64,000 nt of DNA from Gonatopus flavifemur (taxonomy: Eukaryota > Arthropoda > Insecta > Hymenoptera > Dryinidae): NCBI GenBank assembly GCA_018340375.1, contig JAFFJZ010000010.1, positions 4,278,001 through 4,342,000 of the forward strand. The letters run 5' to 3'. A model generated the notes under the pieces. The model did not search any database. It had not been told where the DNA came from and was given only the letters and a program-made list of their open reading frames with translations. Position numbers and translations under genes: made by a program. Shown piece by piece: positions 48,936-60,972 of the stretch; position 1 is the first letter of the stretch, and each line of letters opens with the position of its first letter.

Positions 48936-49430
48936 ATTTGTATTTCGTACTGTATATTATCAATAAAATTGAAAAAAAATCAAAAACATCTGTTATTATT
49001 CTTTACGAGACCCTACATATATATTTTTTGTAAGGTTCATGTCAGGTGGCTGAGTAGAACAAGCATTCTGTCATGCTTTTCCCATAGAATTCAATTTTGT
49101 CCTCTACAACTGACCAATGTCCAATCAAAATGCATCTTTGAGACCATTTTAACATTTTATCCACAGTAATTTTACTTCCAAAAATAGCATTCGATTTATC
49201 TATTTATGAACATTCGTGACTCCCATTCACGTGTGTAGCATCTGCTTAATACGATATTTTAAATCCCTCGTATACGTCATTATGACACAAATACAAACTG
49301 CAGGAGAAGGACTGTAAAGACTAAAAAAAATGGTGAAAATTCATAAAAGAACCTACATCATTTCATCACAATATATTTACAATAACTCAACCACTCAATA
49401 TATTAACAAAATTCTATATTAGAATATTCG
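48936..49430. other. Convergent 3' spacer RpL32 / Atp23
   Basis: Contains the RpL32 polyadenylation signal AATAAA just after the stop (about 48961-48966) and the Atp23 3' UTR. Nothing else is recognised. Confidence 0.55.
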
Positions 49431-51072
49431 TTAGACATATCCGTATAAAGGTCCTTCTAAGTAAGCTTTATGCATATCGGTTGAATTCCTACGTACTCTC
49501 CTTCCAATTGGTTCCATATCATTGTAACATTTAGGAAATACCCTTTCAATTGCCGCGCGTGCTTCGTCTTCCGTTACATTACGTGCAGTAACAACCGACC
49601 AGAGAGCCTTTGTTTTCACACAATCCTGCAAACATTTGAATTATAACAGAAAATATTGCTTATTTTTGCACTTTGATCTTTATTGTATTGAATGTAAGTC
49701 CAAAAGTCAAGTGATTACTTACCTGATGCGTTTGCTTGATATTGATAAATGAAGCATCCCCTTGAGTGACTGCACTTAGAAAACTACAATGGGCTAAATT
49801 CGCTGCTCTTATTTCCGTGCAAGCCAAATGATCAAGATTTTTGAAATCAACTTCGTTGCGACAGTAATCGAACATGTGAATCATTTCATGAGCCAAAACT
49901 CCTTGAACATATTCTTGATTTTTACTAGTGTTTTGACATATTACAATCTGAAATATAAGAAAGGTTTTTTGGTAGGAACATTATCATTCAATTTTCAATA
50001 TTAATACTTTGAAGTACTGCATTGCATTTTAGTTGAGTCTATTTTGGAGTACGGGTTGGTTACATATTTGAAACTTTTCTTAAAATTGTGATATTAACCC
50101 TTAGTTACCTCACGGAGATCTCAAGGTAATGAAAGTTTTTTAAAATCTGATCTCTTCTTCATAGGGGTGAAGTTTGAGAATCTTATTACATTTTTGATAA
50201 TTAGAAAAGATTTACTTAGTTGACTGCGACGCACAAAGAAAGATTACCAAGGGTCCAGTCACTTGAGAGTGTTCAACATTGTTTTTTGCTAATCTTCATG
50301 CTCTTGACAATAGGGTGAATTATAGTGATGCTCTTTTTTTATTGAAGGTACCGAATGATCTTAATTTTCCTCTTTCTTTTGGCTTCATTGAATTTCTATA
50401 TTCCTAAGGAACTCTCTTTGGGATGTATTTTGATTCTGTTTTGTCAAGAACGCGTAGGATTAGAGACTTAGTTTTTCTAGACTTCTTAGTAGAATGGTAT
50501 GGAATTGAGTGGAGATTTTGCCTGTGTATTGGACAAAGTAACAATAATGATAATGACGATTTACCTGATTCAATTCCCGATCGTATCCTCCGCTCACCGT
50601 AACATCACATATTTCACAAGATATGTGACGACGAATATCAATCTCACTAGAATACAAAAAATGTGAATACTGTTGAATTGTTCTGAAGCTCGTAAGATAG
50701 ATTCCATAAACTTACCAGCCTGAACTTTTTAACGCAGCTAGCATGAGTTTTACTATTGGACCTAAGAGAATGATGAAAAATATTTACCTTGTGGAGAAAT
50801 CAAATGAAATGTCAAGTTGTAAAAAATGAAGAATACGTACTGTTCTGTACACACTCGTACACATTTCTCTCACACCTTAATTTAGCAATACCTTCACGTC
50901 CTTCTTTTCCAATAAGAGTTTTAAACCAACTTCTTTTGTATTTCTCTCCCCTTCTCTCGGGATATAAATCAAAACCCCATGTTTCATTAGGGTCCGTCGG
51001 GGTACTATTATTCGGTTGTGCTTCAGGTTTTGGAGCTGCTGCAGCATCAGTTTTTTCAGAAGATGCAGTCAT
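49431..51072 (-). CDS. Atp23: Mitochondrial inner membrane protease ATP23
   Basis: Zinc metalloprotease (M76 family) of the intermembrane space, which in yeast processes Atp6 and aids F0 assembly. Exons in transcript order, 50841-51072, 50716-50761, 50565-50646, 49723-49947 and 49431-49625, give 780 bases and 259 residues. The catalytic motif HEMIH is at 140-144, followed by FDYCRNEVDF, LACTEIRAANLAHCSF and the C-terminal DCVKTKALWSV and CYNDMEPIGRR segments. The Cys-rich SGCEIDIRRHISCEICDVTV and SGGYD parts are also typical. The N-terminus is Ala/Pro-rich and lacks an obvious presequence, as in other ATP23 proteins. All splice phases agree. Confidence 0.94.
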
Positions 51073-52821
51073 TTTATGAGAACGATTGTGTCAATTCGAT
51101 TCATATACTGGAAATTGAACTCGTTGAACTGGAAAACACTTTATTACGTAGAACATTCAATAATAATTGATGAAAAGTACATAAACCGGATAAAAACATG
51201 AAATTTGAAGGTTACGGTAAATTGTGAGGTTATGAAACGGGTGGACTAATGAGCTCAATACCAGCGTGACGAACAAAATCCTGCCGGATTTTGCTGATTG
51301 ATCAATTCCTATGAAGATGAAAATGTGATTGGGTGGCTCTATAAGAACTAACAATGGCCGACTTTCATTCGGAGGAACTCAAAATGACTCAAAACTCAAA
51401 ACCTCACTGTCCATTGTGGTTTGGGTACCTTGAGAAGATCGTGATATGAAACAATAATAAATAGTAATAAGTTTGATGAATCCAAAATTTTCAATGATTA
51501 ATCACTTAAAAACGATAAAACGGTGAAATCTCCAGAAATCTGATATTACAATTCCTTGAATAAATAAATAAATAAATTCGATCAGGTATGTTCAATTTCT
51601 TCATCAAACAAGTTCGAATTTTCTCAATAAACAAGCATTCCAAACAGTGAACCGTACAAAGAATTAATTAATCAACTATTGTATCATTCTGATGAATGAA
51701 GTGAAAGTTGATTGATATAGTATTCAACCATATTCAACTTTTCATCAATCTGTCTCTGAATTGTCTTCCAAATATCAATGGTTGTAATAATCCCCCAGTA
51801 GAAGCTTTAAGGAATAAGTATATCATTTCATTATTATCGCTGCTCTCTTTAGTAAATGAATATACTCGAGACAGCAAATGATTTTTCTTTCTCGTTTTTT
51901 ACACAAATCGAATGAACAATTTTAACTATTATCATCGCTCATATACCAAATAATTATTTCCCAGGCAGCAAGGTTCTCCTTAATCTAGGTTTTTGCCACT
52001 AGTAGTGCAATGGTGACAAAGTAGTAAACATTTCCAGTACTTTGACACTGTCTCGCTACCGTAACATTATGATTCAATCTATAATGTAGCCCCACCTCAG
52101 TGCTGATAAAGTACCACTTCTAGTGGAATCCTATCAAGTTGCTCTCAATCCCACACACAAATTGAGCCACGAGTGCTGGATTTTCTACTTTAATTTCGTT
52201 AATTGGATTGTACATTCTTGTAAATGAATCAAATTCAATTGCTATAATACATAGACTGCATGGTCTTCCGCTTACCTTTGTTCAGCAATGCAAACTCAAT
52301 TTTTCATGATTAGTCGGTGATTAGGCATAAGGTTTGAATCTTTTCTTGAATATAAAATGATTGAATTCAAGAAAGCAGTTGGAAATAAGTAACTTCACGT
52401 CGATAACATTGAATATAACAAAAATCTTTTGCTTCGACATACACGATAATAATATTCGATGTATTGTTAATCTGTACTTCTTTTCCATAATTTCAGGCAT
52501 AACAATCATGATTCGTCAAATGCAAAGAATATGGTCTGGTTTGCAGTATTGGTATTTTCGTTACACGCTTTCAACGGAACTTTACATGGTAGAAAAATGG
52601 GAAAGATGCTTCATCAGTATCCTTTGAATTCACTAATAATAATTTTCAATGATTAACTCGAGAAATGACCATTGAATAAAATGATACATGATGTTTAATC
52701 TTTCAAGACCCAAGCGTTGACCCTTTGCTTGTTTCGAGCTCATAAATGATTCAAAACCTTCTTTGGTATTTTCAGAGATGAAAATTGATAAGTAGATGCA
52801 TGTACCTAGTGATTTAAAAGA

Positions 52822-53020
52822 ATGTTGCTGAAGTTGGAATCGTTTATAGAAGCAAAACGAAAATTCAAACCCACAAAATCTGATGAATGATCTTCATTTG
52901 ACTTTTCCAATCGACTCTTTGGAACTGAAAACATCGCTTAATAAAGTACTGCATAATTTTGGGTCTGTGTTATTCGATTACTAATTCGTTTCAATAAATG
53001 ATTCAAAGTTTAGTATTCAT
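52822..53020. mobile_element. MITE, ATGTTG..AGTTTGAA family (copy 2)
   Basis: The left end ATGTTGCTGAAGTTGGAATC is mirrored by the right end (AATAAATGATTCAAAGTTTA). Non-coding. It belongs with the copies at 22698 and 53093. Confidence 0.65.
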
Positions 53021-53092
53021 TCAAATGAAATTCAAAGTCAAACTGAGTCTTAAGAGGATGTTTATTCCCCTACTAACTATTCAAAAACTATT

Positions 53093-53305
53093 ATGTTGCT
53101 AAAGTTTGAATCGTTTATTGAAACGGATTAATAACCGAATAACGTAATACTCAGCTGTTAAACATCTGAATTCTTGCTGTACGTTCTTTAAATGATGTTT
53201 CCAGTTCTAAGGAGTTCATTCGAAAAGATAACAATGAATCATCAAATTTTGTGAGTTTGAATTTTTGTTTCGTTGAAAATAAACGATTCAAACTTCAACA
53301 GCATA
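53093..53305. mobile_element. MITE, ATGTTG..AGTTTGAA family (copy 3)
   Basis: The left end ATGTTGCTAAAGTTTGAATC is inverted at the right end (GATTCAAACTTCAACAGCAT). Internal words (CTCAGCTGTTA, TTCTAAGGAGTT) match copy 1 at 22698-22847. It is the best-preserved termini of the family in the window. Confidence 0.75.
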
Positions 53306-56252
53306 AATGACTCGTTCTGATACCAAAGGCCGTTTTTCCATATTTTGAAGTTTGTTTTTTGAAGTAGCACGGCACAAATATCTTTTCAAAGGGTTAAAGA
53401 CTGGTAAGAAATTTTCCAAAAGAAATTTTAAAAACCTCGTTTGTACGAATTCATACAGTAGTTTTTAAATATTATAAACCGCTCAACGCGAAGTGGCTAG
53501 GGTCTCCTTAAATTCCTTGAAGTACCATTTTTTGTACTATCATTCCTTATTGAAATACAGATTTCTTCTTCATAACAATATTCCTCTGCTTCTTTTTGTT
53601 TAATTACAAAATAGTGCTTCCAGTGACTGAAAATTTACTATCGTATTAAATGAGTTATTTATTTACTGTAAATCATAATGAAACAAAATTTGTATATGTT
53701 TGATAAATTGTAATTATATTATTAATACTTTAAGAAACTGAATAAAGTTATAAGAACTGTTTAATACTTTGAAATTGTTCAAAATCTTTCGTTGAACCAC
53801 CTCACAGTCGGAGGTTAGAGCACAAAATTTCAAATTGATTTGCTTTGACGCATACATATTATATTATAAATAAAATAATGTATAAATAATTCACAGAAGA
53901 GACGATGATAACGTTTTCTATCACCGAGCTAGTGCACTCTACATCATCCGTTATGAGTAAGTACTTGCACAGATAGTGTACAAATCTTCAAAGCTAGTCA
54001 GAGTATAAACGAGCATTGATAATTCAAGATGTTGTGAAGTTTTTCTTAATTGCCTACTCATTAATGAGATATCAGCACAAACTTTTTAAAAAATATATAA
54101 AATGTCTTGCTATCGAGCTATAGCTGGATATTAACGATACTTTGAGAACGTTTTTATGAATTTAGATAGAATATATTCTGACGAAGGTTTGCAGAATTAA
54201 AAGAAAACAATAATAACACAAAAGTATATCTTTTTAACTACCAAGTGATTTTATTCAAGTATTAATAAAAATATTTACAATTAATAAATAATAACTTTGT
54301 ATTTCTAATACGCACCAACGAACGCTTTCAACATTTTTTTTTATGAGATATATATATATATATATATCGTACAATTACGTAATTTAGCTGCCAAAAAAGT
54401 TGAATACAATACCAATATAGATAAACCATTATCAAAGTCTGCCACAGCAGATTATAATGCCACTTTGAAGTACTCTTGCACGATGCTTAAAAAATGGTTT
54501 ATACAAACTTTGGGAGTTAAATGTATTCGAACACGATAAACGTCAATACTCTGTTCTTCCTTTTGTTCATTTTACTTCCATATTCCTTGTATATAAGGAA
54601 ACGGAAGTAGTGTGATAGGGTCAAAAATCATGAATTTCATCCCAATCTGTTGAAAAATGTAGAAAATTTGTCTTTAGGATTTGCATCATTTGACGATATT
54701 TTGAAAGCACTCTTTCTCTATATTTGTGTCATTCGAATGCCATGATAGAACTCCGAGCATAGTCGATCCATGGGATGTTAATCGTGTGGTATAAGTTTCA
54801 GACAAATCGAAACTGAAGGAAGAAAAGGGTAAGCACTGAACTTCAAAAGAAAATTTCGAAATCTCGTAAATGCCGCTATTATGCGGATATCCTTCGTTTT
54901 TACTATCCGATAGTTATGAAATTTTCACCACAGGTATATACAGTTTAGATAGTGGTCTAAGGTGGTACAAGTTTCAACCTGATCCTTCCAAAAAAAATGG
55001 GAAGGGGAAAGGAAACATGTTATCGAAAATTGTAGTGGTGTTGGACTGCACGTATTTGCGTTTCTCTGGGAACTTATACCACGTTTTATTCACAATTCCA
55101 TAGTAGTTCCATACGAGACATATCTCGTCTCAGCATTAATTGAAAACATCGATATATCGAAGAGCAGTAATTTCATCCCTGACATCCTGTCACACCCTGT
55201 TACGGTAAACTCTTGCTATAAACCTCATCTGTGTCTTTGTTCCACTCGGTATTTAATCTTATATGAGAAAAAGACGCAGATAACTGATAGCGAAGCTTAT
55301 AGCCAGAGTCTACTACTGTACATCTTTCCGTTATAAATATATATCAAGAACATGGAGGTAACGTATGGTTCTCCGTACCGATTTTTTTCCTTTTTTAAGC
55401 ATTGATACTTGATATTAGAAATAGGCACAATAGGAATAATGAACAGATTTAACAATGATTAAACTTTGGAATGAATGTGTACGAATCAAAATTTCATATA
55501 ACATTTATCATTGTATTATAAAAATGTATGCTCGTTTTTATCCGATTGAAATTCGATTTGGTATGAATTGATTATAAGTAAAACAACGTATAAATTCTTT
55601 AACCATTCTTTTCAAGACTGATTAAATAATAATAATAATAATATCGTAAATTTCTAAATAAAATGTTGACAAAATAAGATTAATTCTTTTTGTTTTATAC
55701 AATAAAATACAAGATACCTATGATAATTAATTCGTTAGAAATTCCTTTTGAATTTTTTTGTTGTTTGTCTTTCAATTTTATCGTGTATTTACATGATGAA
55801 TGAATGGATAAATACACTTGTGATCCAAAGTAGTAGATCGCTTACCAATCAAAATAATTTGAACGATTAATTGACAAAGATGGCAGATTCTCACTGGATT
55901 GAACTTTGAATGGATTCTTTAGTTTTAAGTGATCGATAAATATTCTTTACTGACAACATTCTCCACTATTTGGAATCGAATAATGAAACAATAGATACCA
56001 TTTGAACCAAGACTACTATTGTTCTTGATGAATAAGTCACTAAAGATACACATGTACTTTATCCACTAATATTGCGATAATGTATTATGAAACCAACTCT
56101 AAAAGAGCGGCAGTTTAAATATTTATCATCTTGTGCTTAGGCGCATTTGATTTATTGTTGTAGAGTAAGTAGTCATGAGCAAAAAAACTTAATATGAAGT
56201 GAAATACGATAATTCTATTGAATGGTATGTGTATAAATATATTCTTATATGT

Positions 56253-58451
56253 TCACATTATTGGTAAATATGATATGGATCTTCCATCGGATTGTAAATC
56301 ATTCTCGGTATCTAATCTCCTAACCCGTACCCTCTGTTTATAATGATATTCTTTGAGATAACTTTTAAGTGTCTTTGGTAATTGCAACTTGTTTATACCG
56401 TCGTAAGTTGTTAGGGTGGTGATTACCGCTCTGCATAAATGTTGTAAAGGAAATGCAAAATTCCGATCTAACGGTACAGTGAGCATGGGCTCGAAAAACA
56501 TACAACAAGACGGATCTTTGTAATGCTCGATCAAACCGCATACCTGCGCGAAGAGGAATTCATATTTTATTATCATTGTCAAAATTGTGTATACGATTCA
56601 GAATCCGTATATCGAGAAATCGCTTACGAATCTCTTGAAATTGTAAATATTCATGGATATTGAATCGTATTTTTCATAAAGGTATAAATAAGGTATTTAT
56701 ACATACTGTATCCGAAGCGTAAACTCCTGGATCGTGCGCATCAAAACTAAATTTATGATTCCACTGTTCCACTCTTGCATGTAACGAACGTCCGTATCTT
56801 CGAAAGCTCACGGAAAATAAAAATTCTTCTTGAGCGGAATCTCTTAATAAAAAAGTTCCTTCTTGTTTGCCTTCTAACAAACGTTCGGCTTCGTAACGAT
56901 CCATTTTACCCCAGTAAAATGAACAAGCTGTGATTGATTTCAGATCCGGTACAAGACAATGAACATAATCAACCTGAAATTTCAATAAAAATAATATTGA
57001 TAAATGTGATGAAGGTTAAAATTTTCCAAAGATTCGATGATTTACCTGTGTATGAGCTGGCCTCTCGATACTAGGAAGTAATGTGAAATCTATTTGAGAT
57101 AAAGCTGTGAGAGCAGCCGCTTGTATTCCAGCATGTGCTTGGAATAATGCTGCCAAACTATCAACCGTTATTCCATTTGGATGGACTTGTATTCCAGATG
57201 GATAGTTAGGTCTGTAGCCAGGAGGTGGTTCCACGCCCTCCTCCATTTCACGAGCTCGTTGCAAACGTGCTCTCTCATCACAATCCTTGTGAAAAATGTA
57301 TAAATTTGTATAACTTATATTATAGTAATATCTCTTAAAACTTAATTTGCGAATTATGTGTGGACAAGATCAAGGCCAATTGTAACAAAAAATCTTCTTG
57401 TTCTCTTCTGCTTAATATTTATTATTTCTGATATTTGTTGACAAACTTTATTGAAGTGTTCTTCTAACAGCAGAATAAACTAGTTATTACTTTTATATTC
57501 TTGAAGAATATGTTACGATTGGCATCAGTCTCCTCTATCGGTTTATAGTCGTTAATTTAAAAATTTGAAACAAAACAAAAACGTGGATTACCTCCATTGG
57601 GAATTCTTCAGGATTGAATCGCGATAAGTCAATAACCGGACTAGGTGGTAAAGGGCCAAGTACTGGGCTTTGCGGGGCAGATTGACTATTAAATACTATG
57701 CCTGCACCCATAGGATGCTCTTCGGTTCTCCTATAGCCAGTGCATACGCAATCCGAATTATTATTTCCTTGACTAGGAATAATATCTGTACTTTTAGAGC
57801 TTTTATTTTTAGCACAAGTCAATTTTAATACCCAATTACTGCGTTTCTTCTTTGAGGACAGTACATGATTACACGCTGGACTTGGGTCTTTACCACGTTG
57901 TTTATCTAGAATCATAAATATGAAATTAATAATCCATATGTTAAATTAAGCTTTGTTACATCAAACGCCGTATACTTACTCTTTCGTTTTCCAAACGATA
58001 GAGTTTTAGAAGACCTTCTTAAGGGAAGATTTACAGGACTATCTTCGGAACTACTGCTACTATTACTACCACCCGAACTACTGCAGCAAGCTTCTTGCTG
58101 CGCGAACGATGCTTGCGGGTGATTGATATTCCCATTGGAGGAAACTTGTTTGCCCTCTTGAGCGTCTACAGGTTGACTGTATAAAAATTCGAATCTAGAA
58201 TTATGGTTATCTAGGTCCAAATTGAGATGTTCGTTTAAATTTTCATCAGGTTTATTCTCTCTATTGGAGATCAAATTAGAATTGGGACCTAATAAGTTTC
58301 CATTGTTTTCATTAACAGGAAAATTTTCTAAATTTCCCTGATCCACCATATCCAACGGCGGCGATTGAATCACAGTAGGACATACTTCCAGTGCTTGCTT
58401 TTCGCCATCCATTCTAAAAAATTCCTTGAGACTAGCAAAATGCTGTCCCAT
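56253..58451 (-). CDS. Socs36E: Suppressor of cytokine signalling, SOCS4/5 type (Socs36E-like)
   Basis: SH2 plus SOCS-box adaptor, a negative regulator of JAK/STAT and EGFR signalling that recruits a Cullin-type ubiquitin ligase. Exons in transcript order, 57980-58451, 57592-57905, 57046-57285, 56707-56973 and 56253-56543, give 1584 bases and 527 residues. A long, Ser/Asn-rich N-terminus is followed by the SOCS4/5-conserved region, starting at [16 protein letters not shown]. The SH2 domain spans about 358-450: [17 protein letters not shown], then [18 protein letters not shown] (phosphotyrosine-binding Arg about 386), then [20 protein letters not shown]. The SOCS box begins near [20 protein letters not shown] (about 459-497). 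The C-terminal [19 protein letters not shown] matches SOCS5. The name follows the single insect SOCS of this type. Confidence 0.93.
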
Positions 58452-60972
58452 TATTATCCGAACCCAGAGGCATTTTATTGTCTCAAAAATATTTCAATAT
58501 AACATCATCTGAATAATTCTAAGGTATCATGATAAGATTTTGTAATTGCAAGCTTATTAAATATTTTTGATATTCAACGCATTACAAATTTTCATCGAAT
58601 AATGATGAACGAAGTGGGATAAATCGATCCAACGTCGTGTATCTGAAACAAAAACACAATAAATCTTGTTGAGAATGCGATTCAATATTGAATCAGTTGT
58701 TCCTTTGTGTGTACAATGAATGAACTACTTTGATTGTTAGTGCTGAAGAAAAAATTATAAAAAAGAATGGCAATATATTACAATATAGCGAATGAATCAT
58801 TCACTGAAAAATACACATTATGTAACTAAGATAACAACAACAATGAGGTTTCATAGTTTTAACGAGTTAATTAGTAACGACTTACATACATTTGATATAA
58901 TTAGTCCTAAATGGCGGTGATTAATCAAAGTATTGAGAGTATTTGAAGAATAAGCTATACAAAATTTTCTTAGATTTCATCAGCTTGAGAAGGTTAATAG
59001 AAATCATTCACTCTCGGAATAGAAATTTGCAAAAAAAAAAAGAAAGAAAACAAAACAAATGTAGTTGAATTGTTTTTAATGTGAGGGTTTTGCTTTAAAG
59101 CAAAACATTAATTTCCAATGTAGGGATTGTGCTAGGTCTGGATAATTTGACAATGTAATTTTAGACTTCACAGAGTAGGGAACTTTGTTACCTACTTCGA
59201 ATGTGATATCTTTTCAAGCGCAGTGACGATTTTCAAGGTGTTACAGAAATAAGCGTATATTAAGAACCGAGTGGTACATAATCAACCCTCGATTAGAATT
59301 TTACAATGATAACAAAGCGATGTTTTCACATTCGCAGTGACAGCACTGCAAGATTGTAATTTCACGAACTAAGAGCATGGTACTTTTCTCACTTTTCACA
59401 TTGCGATGGCAGCCAAGTTGTAACACGTTCAGACAAGTTTTGACAGGACAGTCTTGGGTCAACGAAATTCACATCACGATGATTCATTCAACATCACTAT
59501 AAACCACGTTTCCATAATCGTTCCTGAATTAAACTCTCACACGCGACAAAACAGATAGCATTGGACGAAATTAAGATACCAGAAGAATTGTCAAAACAAG
59601 AGATAATGTATCATCGTCAGCCATTTTCCCTAACTCACACCAATTCACGATAATGACTAATGGAATCAATGCACATACGCAACGCAATGTGCACGAGTTT
59701 TGTAAACGTCAACGGAAAGACGCAGAATGAGCAGAAATCTTCAATTTTGCGTGTTACATGTTGCGCTTACGGTGTTTTATAGTGAGCAGAGCAGTAGAGT
59801 ACTCGAATAGCACTCCAGATAACACACGAAGAATTCTTTTTCAAAAATGAGAATAGAATTCTTCGAGAACTCTTTTCGAACTATCGAATTCATAAAGTGC
59901 TCTGAAGGAGTTCAATGTTTGGGACATCTACGAGTTCTTTGAGAATGCTGAAAGTATTGTTTTAGTACTCTCAAAGAACTAGTTAATGTCACAAACATTG
60001 AACTCCCCTGGAGCTGTTTATAAATTCGTTGGTTCCAAAAGAGTTCTTGAAGAATTCTATTCTTGTTTTTGAAAAAGAATTCTTCGTGTAGAGTCTAATC
60101 CCAGATATACACTTAATTATTATCCATTTTAAATTTGAATGAATCAAGTAATTTATGAAAAAGTGTATTCGCATTTCATTTCTACATGAGTTCATAAAAA
60201 GCTCGAGATAAACCAAATAGCACAACAGAGTTCCAAAAGAGCTCGTAACGAATACAATGTATTCGTTAAAAATTCCTTTAGAATTCTTTATGAATTCTGT
60301 GCAGATTTCAAAGGGATTCTTCACGCATTTTGTGTGTTCATAAAGAAGTTGAAAAGAATAGTTAATTTGGAATATTTCATAAGAACTCTTTTTGACTTGT
60401 TTTCGAACATATGTGCTGTGTGGGGCAACTGTAAGACCTCTAAAAGAGAAGGCTATTCTCCTTTGTATTTACTGGGATTAGAATAGAGGGGGCAAGCATA
60501 GAGATGATGATGCCGTCGTCCCTGTGACGAAAACACCAACGCAATACGCAATCACAAAAAGTCCCTACCATCGTCATACATGAATCCGCATATCTCCACG
60601 GTATCGTTCACTCAAATTTTCATCATAAATAATTATTTGAAATTCAACAAACGATATTCAGATCATTTCCGTGAAGTAACGTTTGAAAAAATGGAACCCT
60701 TCGAATTTTATACGAAACGGAAGTTGATATAGTAAATTCATGTACAACAACGAAGACAAAGGCAGCCGCCATTTTATACATTGAAGATAGACTGAAACCA
60801 TTGTGACGCGCGTTAAACTTTGTTTCTCTACGTTGTTTCTTTAAATCAGGTGGAACAGTTTTATTTATTTATTTTCCTAGTTCATCGTTCGTTTGTAGAA
60901 AATTAGACAGCGTTGATGATTGGGATTCCGCGAGACGATAGACATAAAATTACGGTTAAGATCCGGAACAAC
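58452..60972. other. Divergent intergenic region Socs36E / spenito
   Basis: About 2.5 kb holding both promoters and 5' UTRs and one MITE (59815-60092). The stretch 60100-60420 keeps scattered GAATTCTTT/AAAGAGTTC words, like a decayed neighbour of that MITE. No reading frame is credible. Confidence 0.5.
59815..60092. mobile_element. MITE with GATAACACACGAAG termini (copy 2)
   Basis: The left end CCAGATAACACACGAAGAAT and the right end GAAAAAGAATTCTTCGTGTA form terminal inverted repeats. The interior shares GTTCAATGTTTGGG and CTCTTTGAGA words with the copy at 16193-16436. The right terminus is decayed. Confidence 0.75.

Larger units (their letters stand above)
51073..56252. other. Intergenic region between Atp23 and Socs36E
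   Basis: About 5.2 kb, AT-rich, between two minus-strand genes. It includes the Atp23 promoter at the left and probably a long Socs36E 3' UTR at the right. Two neighbouring MITEs lie at 52822-53305, a TATATATA microsatellite at about 54348-54367, and an AAT-repeat near 55627-55643. A decayed inverted repeat around CCACTAGTAGTG/CACTTCTAGTGG lies near 51995-52125. No open frame has coding character. Confidence 0.5.

Noticed and set aside
52361..52627. 88-codon frame between Atp23 and Socs36E
   Set aside because: No recognisable protein character, no flanking splice structure, and surrounded by AT-rich spacer.
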